Shown in pieces: positions 20,012-29,701 of a DNA stretch of 64,000 bases (position 1 is the first letter of the stretch; every line of letters begins with the position of its first letter). The notes beneath the pieces were generated by a model. It did not search any database, was not told where the DNA came from, and worked only from the letters and a program-made list of their open reading frames with translations. The DNA lies in assembly GCF_004028235.1 (NCBI RefSeq), contig NZ_CP035037.1:3038001-3102000 (forward strand). Direction: 5' to 3'. The position numbers and the translations under genes are program-made. The stretch is from Leucobacter muris. GTDB taxonomy: Bacteria; Actinomycetota; Actinomycetes; Actinomycetales; Microbacteriaceae.

Positions 20012-20395
20012 ATGCGCGTCTGCTTCCAGATGCAGCTGAGGCCCGAGCTGCTCGCCGAGTACACCGCGCGGCACGCCGAGGTCTGGCCCGAGATGCTCGA
20101 GGCCGTCGAAGACGCCGGACGCCGCAACTATTCGCTCTTCCTCAGAGCGGACGGCCTGCTCATCGGCTACTACGAGACCGACGACGACGAGCGGGCGCAG
20201 CGGCTGCTCGCGGCGGATCCCCGCACCGCCGATTGGGAGGAGCAGATGTCCCGGTTCTTCCTCGCCTCCGACGGTCGCCCCGATCAGGAGGCCCCCCGAC
20301 TCACCGAGGTCTTCCACCTCGAAGACCAGCTCGCGCGCCACCGTGCGAGCACGCCCCGCGCAGAGCGCAAGACCGATAGAGAGCGCAGATCATGA
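20012..20395 (+). CDS. rhaM: L-rhamnose mutarotase
   Basis: This 127-residue protein has the L-rhamnose mutarotase (DUF718) fold. It shows MRVCFQMQLRPELLAEY, the conserved HAEVWPEM segment with its catalytic-region His, the core NYSLFL, and the W-x-x-x-M/MSRFF segment near residue 80. It interconverts alpha and beta rhamnopyranose so that the isomerase receives the correct anomer. AGGAGG precedes the ATG. The 3' end overlaps the isomerase start by four bases. A Arg/Ala-rich tail of about 20 residues goes beyond the usual ~105-residue family length. Confidence 0.9.
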   Translation: MRVCFQMQLRPELLAEYTARHAEVWPEMLEAVEDAGRRNYSLFLRADGLLIGYYETDDDERAQRLLAADPRTADWEEQMSRFFLASDGRPDQEAPRLTEVFHLEDQLARHRASTPRAERKTDRERRS

Positions 20396-21561
20396 GTTCG
20401 CAGTTGACACCCGAAATCCTCAGCACCCTCGAGCGGCAGGCCATCGAGGTCCCCTCGTGGGCGTACGGCAACTCCGGCACCCGCTTCAAGGTCTTCACCA
20501 CGCCGGGCACACCGCGCGATCCGTTCGAGAAGATCGCCGATGCCGCACAGGTGCACCGGCACACCGGTCTCGCGCCGGCCGTGGCGCTGCACATCCCCTG
20601 GGACCGCGTCGACGACTTCGGCTCTCTGCGCGACTTCGCGGTCGAGCAGGGCGTCGAACTCGGCACGGTCAACTCGAACACCTTCCAGGACGACGACTAC
20701 AAGTTCGGCGCGCTCACGCACGAAGACGAGCGGATCCGTCGAAAGGCGATCGACCATCACCTGGAGTGCATCGACGTCATGCACCTGACAGGCTCGCGCG
20801 ACCTGAAGATCTGGCTCGCGGAGGGCTCCAACTATCCGGGTCAGAGCGACATGCGGGCCCGGCAGGATCGCCTGCACGAGTCGCTCGAGGCCATCTACGC
20901 ACGACTCTCCGACGATCAGCGCCTCGTGCTCGAGTACAAGTTCTTCGAGCCCGCGTTCTATCACACCGACGTGCCCGACTGGGGCACGTCCTACGCGCAG
21001 GTCGCCGCGCTCGGCGATCGCGCCATGGTCTGCCTCGACACCGGCCACCACGCTCCCGGCACCAACATCGAGTTCATCGTGATGCAGCTGCTACGCCTCG
21101 GCAAGCTCGGGTCGTTCGACTTCAACTCCCGCTTCTACGCCGACGACGACCTCATGGTGGGAGCGGCCGACCCGTTCCAGCTCTTCCGCATCCTCGTCGA
21201 GGTGATCCGGGGCGGCGGTCTCGGCCACCCCGATGTGACGTTCATGCTCGACCAGTGCCACAACGTCGAGGCGAAGATCCCCGGCCAGATCCGCTCCGTG
21301 CTGAACGTGCAGGAGATGACGGCGCGCGCGCTGCTGCTCGACGGCGACGCGCTCGCGGCGGCCCGCGCCGAGAACGACGTGCTCACCGCCAACGAGGTCT
21401 TCATGGACGCCTTCTACACCGATGTGCGCCCGGCCCTCGCCGAGTGGCGGGAGGCGCGCGGCCTGTCGGCCGATCCGATGGGGGCGTACGCGCAGTCCGG
21501 GTACCAGCAGCGCATCGAGGCCGACCGCATCGGCGGCACCCAGGCCGGCTGGGGCGCCTAG
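20392..21561 (+). CDS. rhaI: L-rhamnose isomerase (Pseudomonas/rhizobial RhaI type)
   Basis: This 389-residue TIM-barrel isomerase converts L-rhamnose to L-rhamnulose. Family landmarks are EVPSWAYGNSGTRFKVF at the N terminus, the metal-site Glu in VLEYKFFEPAFYHTDVPDWG, LDTGHHAPGTNIE, and Asp residues in FDFNSRFYADDDL. The length matches the Pseudomonas stutzeri-type enzyme rather than the longer E. coli RhaA. Translation is coupled to the mutarotase gene (ATGA). The next step enzymes are encoded 11 kb away at 30703-34211. Confidence 0.88.
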   Translation: MSSQLTPEILSTLERQAIEVPSWAYGNSGTRFKVFTTPGTPRDPFEKIADAAQVHRHTGLAPAVALHIPWDRVDDFGSLRDFAVEQGVELGTVNSNTFQDDDYKFGALTHEDERIRRKAIDHHLECIDVMHLTGSRDLKIWLAEGSNYPGQSDMRARQDRLHESLEAIYARLSDDQRLVLEYKFFEPAFYHTDVPDWGTSYAQVAALGDRAMVCLDTGHHAPGTNIEFIVMQLLRLGKLGSFDFNSRFYADDDLMVGAADPFQLFRILVEVIRGGGLGHPDVTFMLDQCHNVEAKIPGQIRSVLNVQEMTARALLLDGDALAAARAENDVLTANEVFMDAFYTDVRPALAEWREARGLSADPMGAYAQSGYQQRIEADRIGGTQAGWGA

Positions 21562-21666
21562 CCGCACGGCGGGCCTGCCGCGCCGAGCCTTCTCCGCAGC
21601 CGCCTCGCGCTACGCCTCGGAGCCGCGAGTTCGCCCCGGGCGTGGCCCGGTCGCCTCGAGAGGCGG

Positions 21667-21672
21667 TATCAT
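21667..21672 (+). promoter_or_regulatory. -10 element (TATCAT) of second lacI gene
   Basis: TATCAT is a good -10 hexamer, and the GTTCAATGAAC operator begins two bases after it. No good -35 box is seen at the right distance. Confidence 0.4.
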
Positions 21673-21673
21673 C

Positions 21674-21692
21674 GTTCAATGAACCATTGTTC
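21674..21692. promoter_or_regulatory. Operator GTTCAATGAAC, probable autoregulation of LacI 2
   Basis: GTTCAATGAAC at 21674-21684 is palindromic about its central base. It overlaps a second dyad, GAACCATTGTTC. The same core occurs at 29702-29714 in the promoter of the neighbouring sugar operon, defining a shared local regulon. Confidence 0.6.
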
Positions 21693-21714
21693 GAAGAGGG
21701 CGAGGCGGTAGCGC

Positions 21715-22716
21715 ATGGCGACGATCCGCGACGTGGCCCGGCTCGCCGGCGTCTCGGCCGGCACCGTGAGCAATGTGCTCAACCGCCCGTCCTATGTGCG
21801 CTCCGAGACGCGCGATCGTGTCATGCAGGCGATCGCCGAGCTCGACTTCGTACCCGATCAGCGCTCGCGCCAGTTCAGGCCGGGCCGCACGCGCACCATC
21901 GGCATCGCCGTCGCCGAGCTGGGCAACCCGTTCTTCGTCGACGTCGCGCTCGGGGCAGAGGAGGTGTGCCGCGAGCACGACCTCGGCGTCGTGCTCTGCA
22001 ACAGCGCGTACGACCCGATCCGCGAATCCCACAACCTCGATCTGCTCGTGCAGCAGCGGGTGCAGGGCATCATCATCTCGCCCGTCGACGAGAACAGCTC
22101 GCGCCTCGAGATGCTGAAGGACCGCGGCGTTCCGATGGTGTTCGTCGACCGCGTCGGCGACGACCGCGACGTCTGGTCGGTGGTCGTCGACGACCGAGAG
22201 GGCGGAAGGCTGGCCGCGCGGCACCTCGTGAACCGCGGGCACCGCAGGATCGCGTTCCTCGGCCACCCGCACCGATCCCCCAAGGTGAAGCTGCGCTACC
22301 AGGGCGCGCGCGACGTCGTGGATCAGTCGGCCGGCGACATCACCCTCGAGCTCGTGAGCGCGTCGTCGTGGACGGTCGAAGAAGGCCGGCGGGTGGGCGC
22401 GCTGCTCGCCGCCCGTCAGGAGGACAAGCGGCCGACGGCGGTCTTCTGCGCCAACGACATGCTGGCCATGGGGCTGACCCAGGAACTGCTCCGCGCGGGG
22501 CTCGACGTGCCGGGGGACATCGCCGTCATCGGCTACGACGACATCGAGTGGGCTCCGCTCGGCGCCGTACCCCTCACCACGATCGCGCAGCCGCGCGAGG
22601 TACTCGGCCGCACCGCCGTGGAGATGATGATCCGGCTCATCGACCGTTCGGAGCCGCTCCCCGAGGCGAACCACATCGTGCTGAAGCCCGAGCTGGTCGT
22701 TCGCGAGTCGGCCTAG
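21715..22716 (+). CDS. LacI-family repressor of the second sugar operon
   Basis: This 333-residue regulator has a LacI helix-turn-helix (TIRDVARLAGVSAGTVSNVLN), a hinge, and a type-1 periplasmic-binding-like effector domain ending LKPELVVRESA. It is convergent with the second importer operon. A palindrome in its own promoter matches the one upstream of the cupin isomerase gene at the far end of that operon, so it likely represses both itself and the operon. The effector sugar is unknown. Confidence 0.82.
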   Translation: MATIRDVARLAGVSAGTVSNVLNRPSYVRSETRDRVMQAIAELDFVPDQRSRQFRPGRTRTIGIAVAELGNPFFVDVALGAEEVCREHDLGVVLCNSAYDPIRESHNLDLLVQQRVQGIIISPVDENSSRLEMLKDRGVPMVFVDRVGDDRDVWSVVVDDREGGRLAARHLVNRGHRRIAFLGHPHRSPKVKLRYQGARDVVDQSAGDITLELVSASSWTVEEGRRVGALLAARQEDKRPTAVFCANDMLAMGLTQELLRAGLDVPGDIAVIGYDDIEWAPLGAVPLTTIAQPREVLGRTAVEMMIRLIDRSEPLPEANHIVLKPELVVRESA

Positions 22717-22753
22717 GGCCGGCTCGCGAACGAACTGGCGAACAGACGGACGA

Positions 22754-22781
22754 GGCGGCCCCGGCCGAAGCCGGGACCGCC
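22754..22781. terminator. Hairpin terminator between convergent lacI and importer operon
   Basis: The arms GGCGGCCCCGGC and GCCGGGACCGCC pair with one mismatch around CGAA. It serves both convergent transcripts. Confidence 0.6.
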
Positions 22782-22803
22782 CCTGGGTCATGCGTCGAGC
22801 GCC

Positions 22804-23787
22804 TTAGAACGCGGGCTCCTCGGAGTCGACGTTCTCGGCCGTCACCACCGTGAGGGGGATCGGGAGCCGCTTCTCGACCGTCTCGCCGTCGGCCGCCTGC
22901 AGGATCGTCTCGAGCGCGAGCTTGCCGTCCTCGACGGGCGACTGCACGATGGTCGCGTAGAACTGACCAGCCTTGATCGACTCGAACGCGTCCTTCTGAC
23001 CATTGATGCCGATGATCGGCGGGATCGCGGCCGCGTCCTTGCCCGCCTCGGCCCAGGCGTCGATGAAGCCCCGGGCCATCGTGTCGTCGTTGGCGTAGAC
23101 GCCGTTGATGTCATCGCCGAACCGCGTGATCAGGTCGCGACTGGCGACGAGCGCCTTCTGCTGGTCGAAGTCGGCGTTGACCGTCTGCAGCACCTCGATG
23201 TCGGCGCCCTCGGCCTCGAGCTGATCGGTGAACCCGTCGGTGCGGCCGATCGTCGTGCCGTTGCCGGCCTGACCCGCGATGATGACGACCTTGCCCGTGC
23301 CGCCGAGCGCCTCGATCATCGCATCGGCGGAGAGCTTGCCCTCCTCGTAGACGTCGGGTCCGGTGAAGCTCACGACGAGATCCAGCGCCTCGTCATCCAT
23401 CGGCGTGTTGATGAGCACGACGGGGATCCCCGCCGACTGCGCCTGGATCAGACCGGGGATGTAGGCCTGCGGATCGAGCGGCCAGAGCACGATGCCGTCG
23501 GGGCTGCGGCCGATGCAGGTGGTGAGCTGCTCCGTGCCGGTCTGCACGTCGAAGTCCTGGCTGAGCATCGTCACCTTGGCGCCCGCCTCGTCGGCCGCCT
23601 CCTGGAAGGCCTTGTTGGCGGGCGTGGCGTAGGCGTGCGACTCGGCCGCCGTGATGTAGCAGATCTCCTTGCCGGCGCCGCCGGCCTCGGATGCGTCGGA
23701 GGCGGAGTCGCCCCCGCCGCCGGAGCAGGATGCGAGCAGCAGCGCCGCTGCGAGCGCCGTACCGCTGAACAGTACCTTCTTGATCAT
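22804..23787 (-). CDS. Sugar-binding lipoprotein of second ABC importer
   Basis: This 327-residue RbsB-like binding protein has signal MIKKVLFSGTALAAALLLAS with lipobox LASC, a Gly/Ser/Asp linker, and a mature domain starting KEICYITAAESHAYATP. AAAGGA precedes the ATG at 23787. It is the last gene of the leftward operon and overlaps the upstream permease stop by four bases. The ligand is not identifiable from sequence; the co-transcribed isomerase and DUF4432 protein suggest a monosaccharide. Confidence 0.83.
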   Translation of the reverse strand: MIKKVLFSGTALAAALLLASCSGGGGDSASDASEAGGAGKEICYITAAESHAYATPANKAFQEAADEAGAKVTMLSQDFDVQTGTEQLTTCIGRSPDGIVLWPLDPQAYIPGLIQAQSAGIPVVLINTPMDDEALDLVVSFTGPDVYEEGKLSADAMIEALGGTGKVVIIAGQAGNGTTIGRTDGFTDQLEAEGADIEVLQTVNADFDQQKALVASRDLITRFGDDINGVYANDDTMARGFIDAWAEAGKDAAAIPPIIGINGQKDAFESIKAGQFYATIVQSPVEDGKLALETILQAADGETVEKRLPIPLTVVTAENVDSEEPAF

Positions 23788-24839
23788 GCGATCGTCCTTT
23801 CGATTTCTTTCGGTTGGGTGCCGGCGCTCTTCCGTGAGAGCCGGTGCACGAGTGCGGTCAGGGACACGTTGACCCCGCGCTTCGAGTGCGTGAGGCGGTC
23901 GAGCAGGATGAGGAGCAGCAGGATCACGCCCGTGACGATGTCCTGCACGTACGCGGGAACGCTCTGGTACTCCATCGCGGTGGTGAGCGAGGCGAGGGTG
24001 AGCAGGCCGCCGAGCGTGCCGAGCGCGGAGCCGATGCCGCCCTCGAGGCGGGTGCCTCCGATCACGACGGCCGCGATCGCGGTCAGCACGATCGTGTCGC
24101 CGAAGACCGGGGAACCCGTGTTCGCCGCCACCCCGAAGGTGACCCCGGCCACACCGGCCATGAGCCCGCTGAACACGAACGCGCCGAAGAGGTACCAGCG
24201 CGAGCGGATTCCGCTCGCCGACGCGCTCGTCGCGTTGCTGCCCACCGCGAAGAGGTTGCGTCCCACGACCGAGCGGGTGAGCCACACGTGGAGGAGCAGG
24301 ATCAGCACGAGGAAGATCGTGACGCGGGCCGAGAGCGTCCAGACGAGGGGCTGGGTGAGCGGGATCCCGAAGAAGGGATCGATTCCGCTCACGGGCCGGG
24401 AATCCGTGATGAGGTGGCAGACCGCTCGGAAGAGCAGCATCGACGCGAGTGTGGCGACCAGCGAGTTGATCCTCAGCACCACCACGAGCAGCGCGTTGAA
24501 GGCTCCGGCGACCAGCCCCACCCCCACCCCCACGAGCGCCGCGGGCACCTGTCCGAGCTCGCCCTGCAGCCCCACGGCGGCGATGCTCGAGAGCGCGAGG
24601 ATCGCCCCGCCCGAGAGGTCGAGCTGCCCCGCGATGAGCACGACCGTCAGTCCGATCGCGATGAGCCCCATCGTCGCGGCCCGGTCGAGCCCGAGGCTGA
24701 GCGTGCGCGCGTCGAAGAAGCCGGGCACGAAGGTCGCCGCGATCGCGAGCGTCGCCACGAGGATCACGATCACCCGGTAGCGCACGAGCCCGAGGAGCGC
24801 GATCGTCCAGCCGCTCGGGGGCTGGGATGCGGTGTTCAC
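23784..24839 (-). CDS. Sugar ABC importer permease (RbsC family), second system
   Basis: This 351-residue membrane protein has about ten TM segments, the signature AGQLDLSGGAILALSS and the loop GGTRLEGGIGSALG. The start is a GTG at 24839 whose last two bases overlap the stop of the preceding permease (GTGA). A longer upstream reading in this frame is a non-coding shadow of that permease. It partners the permease at 24836-25843. Confidence 0.83.
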   Translation of the reverse strand: MNTASQPPSGWTIALLGLVRYRVIVILVATLAIAATFVPGFFDARTLSLGLDRAATMGLIAIGLTVVLIAGQLDLSGGAILALSSIAAVGLQGELGQVPAALVGVGVGLVAGAFNALLVVVLRINSLVATLASMLLFRAVCHLITDSRPVSGIDPFFGIPLTQPLVWTLSARVTIFLVLILLLHVWLTRSVVGRNLFAVGSNATSASASGIRSRWYLFGAFVFSGLMAGVAGVTFGVAANTGSPVFGDTIVLTAIAAVVIGGTRLEGGIGSALGTLGGLLTLASLTTAMEYQSVPAYVQDIVTGVILLLLILLDRLTHSKRGVNVSLTALVHRLSRKSAGTQPKEIERTIA

Positions 24840-25843
24840 GAGCGTCCTCCCTTCCGTCGGAGGTAGATGTCGAGCGAGACGGCGCCCACGATGAGCAGGC
24901 CCTTCGCGATGCCCTGCACGGGGGTCGGCACGCCCTGCAGCACGAGGATGTTGTTGAGCAGCGCGACGAAGAGGAGCCCGCCGAGGGCGCGCGGGATGCT
25001 GCCGGATCCGCCGAGCAGACTGATGCCGCCCACCACGACCGCGGTGATCGCGTCGAACTCGTAGCCGATGCCGATGCCGGGGCGGGCCGTCTGCAGCGTC
25101 ACGCCGAGCAGCACGCCGGCGAGCCCGCTGAGCCCCGCGGTGAGCACGAACGCCGAGGCCCGCGTGCGGGCGAGCGGCACCGCGCTCGCCCTGGTCGCGT
25201 CGGGGTTGCTGCCGGCGGCGTAGATCCATCGCCCGAGCGTCGTCCGCGAGAGCATGAGATGGCCCGCCACCGCGACGACGAGGAAGACGATCACGATGAT
25301 CGGGATCCCGAGCACCCGGCCGTTCAGGAAGGTCTGGGCCGCCTTGTCGGTGCCGTAGACGATCACGCCGCCCACGCTCCACTGCGCGATGCCGAGCACG
25401 ATGGTGCTCACCGCGAGCGTCGTGATGACCGGGTTGATCCGGGCGTAGCCGATGAGCAGGCCGTTGACGCAGCCCGCCGCGAGCGCGGCGAGGATCGCGA
25501 CGATCGCCGCGGGCACGGTGCCGATCGCCGGCTGAAGACCGAGGGTCAGGATCGCCCCGACCGCGACCGTCGCCGGCACCGAGAGGTCGGCGAGACCGCG
25601 CGTGATGAACACGAGCGCCATGCCGACGACGATGACGCCGAGGATCGAGATGTTGATCAGCACGTTCACGAGGTTGCCGAGCGTGAAGAAGCGGTCCGAG
25701 AGGAGCGCCCCCACCACGAGGAGCAGCACGATGCCGAGCGGCATCCCGATGAGGGGCGCGATCCGCGCGGCGAGGTTCGCCTTCGTCACTCTGCTCGTGC
25801 CGGGCACCCCCGTCGCGGTGGTGTCGAGTCTGGTGTCGCTCAT
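24836..25843 (-). CDS. Sugar ABC importer permease (RbsC family), second system
   Basis: This 335-residue protein has about ten TM segments. The usual membrane signature is modified to TRGLADLSVPATVAVGA, and the late loop is GGISLLGGSGSIPRALGG. It overlaps the ATPase gene upstream (ATGA at 25840-25843) and the second permease downstream (GTGA). Like the rhamnose system, this importer uses two non-identical permeases. Confidence 0.83.
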   Translation of the reverse strand: MSDTRLDTTATGVPGTSRVTKANLAARIAPLIGMPLGIVLLLVVGALLSDRFFTLGNLVNVLINISILGVIVVGMALVFITRGLADLSVPATVAVGAILTLGLQPAIGTVPAAIVAILAALAAGCVNGLLIGYARINPVITTLAVSTIVLGIAQWSVGGVIVYGTDKAAQTFLNGRVLGIPIIVIVFLVVAVAGHLMLSRTTLGRWIYAAGSNPDATRASAVPLARTRASAFVLTAGLSGLAGVLLGVTLQTARPGIGIGYEFDAITAVVVGGISLLGGSGSIPRALGGLLFVALLNNILVLQGVPTPVQGIAKGLLIVGAVSLDIYLRRKGGRS

Positions 25844-27334
25844 ACCGTCGCCGCCTCTCCTGTCGCCGCGTGCATGACGCTCGTCTCATTCGCCTCCGCG
25901 CGGCTCAGCTCCGCGGAGACCCTGCCCTCGTGGAGCACGAAGATGCGGTCGCTCACCGCGAGCACCTCCGGGAGCTCCGAGGAGATCAGCAGGATCGCCG
26001 TGCCGGCGGCCGCGAGCTCCCCGATGATCTCGTGGATGTCGGCCTTCGCGCCGACGTCCACGCCGCGGGTGGGCTCGTCGAGGATCAGCACTCGGGGCCG
26101 TGCCGCGAGCCACTTCGCGATGACCACCTTCTGCTGGTTGCCGCCGCTCAGGGTGTCGACCGGTCGGTCGATGACCGGCGGCGACACCCCGAGGGCGGTC
26201 ACCTGATCCTTCGCCAGCTCCTTCTCGCGCGAGCGCGAGATCCATCCCCCCGGTCGACAGCCGTCCCAGCACGGGGAGCGAGATGTTGTCCTTGATCGAA
26301 GCGGATGGCACGATGCCGTCGCGCTTGCGATCCTCCGGCACGTAGGCGATCCCGGCCGCGACGCCCTTTCCCGGCGTTCTGGCGTGCACTTCCGCACCGT
26401 CGACCCGCACGGTGCCGGACTGCGCCCGGTCGAGGCCGAAGACGGCGCGCGCGACCTCGGTGTGGCCCGCGCCCACGAGGCCCGCGAGGCCGACGATCTC
26501 GCCGGCGCGCACGCTGAGCGAGACATCCTCGAAGGCGCCCGAGCGGGAGAGCCCCTCGACCTCGAGTACCGTCTCGCCGATGGGCACCTCCCGCTTGGGG
26601 AAGACGTCGGTGAGATCGCGCCCCACCATGAGCCGGATCATCTCCCCCGCGGTGAGGCCCTCGGACTCGCGCGTCTCGATCTGGCGCCCGTCGCGGAGCA
26701 CGGTGACCCGGTCGGCGAGATCGAGCACCTCGCGGAGCCGGTGGCTGATGTAGATTATGGCGATGCCGTCCTCGCGCATGCGGCGCACCACCTGGAACAG
26801 CGCGAGCGACTCGTGCTCGCTGAGCGACGAGGTCGGCTCGTCGAGCACGATGATGCTCGGGCGCTGCGCGTAGGCCTTCGCGATCTCGACGATCTGCTGC
26901 TGGCTCACGGTGAGCGAGCCGAGGATCGCGGACGGATCGATTCTCGCGTCGAGGGCCTCGAGCACGGCGACCGCCTCGTCGTGCAGTCGACGGCGCTGGA
27001 CGAGGCCGAAGCGCGACGGGGTCGCGCCGAGGGTGATGTTCTCGGCGACGGTCAGGTCGGGCACGAGGTTCAGCTCCTGGTAGACCATGCCGATGCCCCG
27101 CCTGCGGGCGTCGATGGGGCCGGCGATCCGCACATCCTCACCGTCGAGCCGGATGACGCCCTCGTCGGGCTGGTAGACGCCGGCGAGGATCTTCATGAGG
27201 GTCGACTTGCCCGCCCCGTTCTCGCCCACGATCGCGTGGACCTCGCCCGCGTCGACCGCGAGGTCGACGTCGGAGAGGGCCCGGATCCCCGGGAACGACT
27301 TGGAGATGCCTCGCATCTCGAGTACCGCGCTCAT
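25840..27334 (-). pseudogene. Sugar ABC importer ATPase (RbsA/MglA type), frameshifted by one base
   Basis: The N-terminal ABC domain (Walker A GENGAGKST, Walker B IIVLDEPTSSL) reads from 27334. The C-terminal domain (LSGGNQQK, LILDEPTRGVD) lies in another frame ending at 25840. Removing one G from the six-G run (plus-strand C at 26246-26251) fuses them into a normal 497-residue protein through LSTGG-WISRSREKELA, which fits the family. Flanking four-base gene overlaps are intact. A sequencing error in a homopolymer is more likely than a dead gene, because the rest of the operon is well preserved. Confidence 0.8.
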
Positions 27335-28392
27335 GCCTCGCTCCTTCCGCCCGCGTCGGCCGATGCCGCGCGGATCTCACTGGGGCCGCACACGAACTCG
27401 ACCCGGTGGTCGACGCTCTCGCCGGGCTCGAGCACGGGCAGCACGCCGGCCTCGCGCGCGGCGGCGCGGCCGAGGCTCCAGTCGACGTTGGTCGGTTCGA
27501 GGCCCAGCACGTAGTGCCCCTCGCCCATCATCTTCCACTGGTGCAGCGCGGGCAACGTCGCGGAGTCGAAGCGGATCGCGAGCCGCAGATCGAGATGCGG
27601 GTTGTCGACCGCGACCTCGGCTTCGTCGCACCCGCTGAAATCGTGCTTGAACACCTGCTCGACGTATCCGGCGACGGGTTCCGAGATGCTCCACCAGTCG
27701 GCGAGCCCCGTCTCGGCCGCGGCGTCGCGCGGAGTGACCGACTTCGACGGCACCGTGAGCACCGCGGCCTCGTCGAGGAGCGGCCAGCCGATATTGGCGT
27801 GGTACAGCACCATGGTGCCCGCGGGGGCGGCCGCTTCGTTCGTGATGTGGTCCTCGATCACGACGCGCGCGGTGCCGAGCGGGATCGTGATCCGCCTGCG
27901 GAGCACCAGGTTCTCGCCGAACACGGTGGTCTGGCGCACCTCTCCTTCGACGACGATCTCCTCATCGGTGGTCTCCGCGCGCGTCACCGTGGCGGGGATG
28001 CCGCCGACGCGGCCGTGCATCGGGTAATCGACGCCGGCTTCGGTGCTCGGGGGCCCGAACGCGTCGAGGCCGCAGGTCGCGAGCAGCCCGCCGCCGAAGC
28101 TGCGGAGCCACTCCGTGCCGGAGTCGACGGTCAGGCCCGGAGCGGGAAAACCGGTCGGCGAGTGCCAGGCGAGGGGCACGCCGCGATAGGTCGCGGCGCC
28201 CAGGTCGAGCGCCCGGTCCGGGTGCACGTGCACGGTGAGACCCGCGCCGGAGGTGAGGATCAGCCTGCGCGCGCCTCGCGCGGGACCCTGGGTCTCGACG
28301 AGATCGTCGATGCCCGCGAGCTGTCGCGGCGAGCCCGTGCGGCGGCGCGCCTCGGCCGGCGACCGACCGTAGAAGAGAGGGGCGGCGGGCAT
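27331..28392 (-). CDS. DUF4432 aldose-1-epimerase-like protein
   Basis: This 353-residue protein resembles the DUF4432 branch of galactose-mutarotase-like beta-sandwich proteins. It has ALDLGAATYRGVPLAWHS in the first third, YPMHGRVGG with the conserved His, VLYHANIGWPLLDE, and the C-terminal GLEPTN segment. Members are presumed carbohydrate epimerases or mutarotases acting on a sugar or sugar acid. It lies in the second sugar operon, overlapping the ATPase start by four bases and two bases after the cupin isomerase stop. The substrate is unknown. Confidence 0.78.
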   Translation of the reverse strand: MPAAPLFYGRSPAEARRRTGSPRQLAGIDDLVETQGPARGARRLILTSGAGLTVHVHPDRALDLGAATYRGVPLAWHSPTGFPAPGLTVDSGTEWLRSFGGGLLATCGLDAFGPPSTEAGVDYPMHGRVGGIPATVTRAETTDEEIVVEGEVRQTTVFGENLVLRRRITIPLGTARVVIEDHITNEAAAPAGTMVLYHANIGWPLLDEAAVLTVPSKSVTPRDAAAETGLADWWSISEPVAGYVEQVFKHDFSGCDEAEVAVDNPHLDLRLAIRFDSATLPALHQWKMMGEGHYVLGLEPTNVDWSLGRAAAREAGVLPVLEPGESVDHRVEFVCGPSEIRAASADAGGRSEA

Positions 28393-28394
28393 GA

Positions 28395-29648
28395 TCAGAG
28401 TCCGAGCTCTCCGCGCTCGGCCGCCAGCTGCTGGTTGCCCGGCCCGAAGTGCTTGAGCAGCACGAGATCGTCGGTCGCGGAGGTGTTGGTGACCTCGACC
28501 CCGTTCTTCGCCGCGGCCGCGGTGATGAAGAACTCATCGCTCGAGAGCTGGCCGTAGCGGATGCTCGCGATCGCAGCGATCGGCAGGTCGTCGAGACGAC
28601 CGTGACCGGCGACGGCGATGAGCCCGTGCGCGTCGCGATCGGCGATCGTCACGCTGCCGCCCGGAGCCACCGTGAGCTCCTTCGCGCTGAACGCGGACGA
28701 GCGGTAGGTGATCCAGCGCTCGACGTACTCGGGCGATCCCGCGCGGCTCTCGATCGTCTCGATCGGGGGCGTGAAGCGGTTGCTCCAGAACTCGGGGTCG
28801 ACGTTGCGCTCCCAGTCGACGAGTTCGACGATGAAGTCGAGGTCGCCCACGCGGTCGGCCGGCACGTCCTTCCAGAGCAGCTCGTCCGGCACCTCGCGGT
28901 TGTTCGACCAGGACTCCGTCATCGCGAAGACGTCGCAGGCGGCCTGCGGTTCGTAGGTGCACATGCTCGCCGGGGCGTGCAGGATGCCGGCCGGCACGTC
29001 CCAGCCGGTGCCCGGTGTGATCCGGTAGGCCTTGGAGAGATCGGTGATGCGGTTGTCGCCGCCCGTGAGGAACGCGGCGAACTTGTCGCGCAGCTCGTCG
29101 CGGGTGACCTCGGGGTGCAGGCCGAAGAACGTGTAGGGGAACCGGCCGCCGTGGTTGTTCATCTGCGGCGGAAAGTAGTAGGCCTCGGGCTTGCCCGGCT
29201 TGCCGACGAGGGCTGCGTGCTCGTCGCGGTGGTGGATGTGGAAGGGCAGGGGGAACTCGTTGTCGAAGAACTTCGAGTACATGGGCCACAGGCCGTGGCT
29301 CTCCCAGAGGCCGCCGATGGCGTCGCCCTTCGTGTGGGCGACGAACTCGTCGAGCGGGATCACGCCTCCGGTCGGGTCGAGCACGAGGCTGAGGCCCTCG
29401 AACGGGTCGGTGAGCGGGCCGTTCTCGGCGCGCACGGCGCTCGCGAGCCAGCGTTCGTCGATGCCGCCGCGCTCCTTGCCGAGGGGGAAGTAGTCGTCGG
29501 GGTGGAGGCGGATGCGGCGGCCGGGAGTGCAGAACGCGCGCGGCACCCAGGTCGGGGCGAGGCGGAGGATGCCGCCCGCCTCGTTCATCGCCCGATCGAT
29601 CGCGGCCTCGGATCCGGTGACGCCCTCGTAGGGGCCGGCCTGTGCCAT
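28395..29648 (-). CDS. Cupin-type sugar isomerase (phosphomannose-isomerase-like)
   Basis: This 417-residue protein has a cupin metal site HIHHRDEHA near the middle, followed by NNHGGRFPYTFFGLHPEVT and a second half with small beta repeats (AVAGHGRLDD). This resembles type-I phosphomannose isomerase-like proteins. It probably performs an aldose-ketose isomerisation for the sugar imported by the downstream ABC system. I chose the ATG at 29648, preceded by GAAGGAG. The longer frame to 29708 would begin inside the operator. It is the first gene of the operon, under the LacI-2 palindromes. Confidence 0.72.
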   Translation of the reverse strand: MAQAGPYEGVTGSEAAIDRAMNEAGGILRLAPTWVPRAFCTPGRRIRLHPDDYFPLGKERGGIDERWLASAVRAENGPLTDPFEGLSLVLDPTGGVIPLDEFVAHTKGDAIGGLWESHGLWPMYSKFFDNEFPLPFHIHHRDEHAALVGKPGKPEAYYFPPQMNNHGGRFPYTFFGLHPEVTRDELRDKFAAFLTGGDNRITDLSKAYRITPGTGWDVPAGILHAPASMCTYEPQAACDVFAMTESWSNNREVPDELLWKDVPADRVGDLDFIVELVDWERNVDPEFWSNRFTPPIETIESRAGSPEYVERWITYRSSAFSAKELTVAPGGSVTIADRDAHGLIAVAGHGRLDDLPIAAIASIRYGQLSSDEFFITAAAAKNGVEVTNTSATDDLVLLKHFGPGNQQLAAERGELGL

Positions 29649-29701
29649 GTTCACTCCTTCGTGTCGTGCGCGGTCGCCGCTGTCGCGGCGCTCGTCCTTC
29701 A

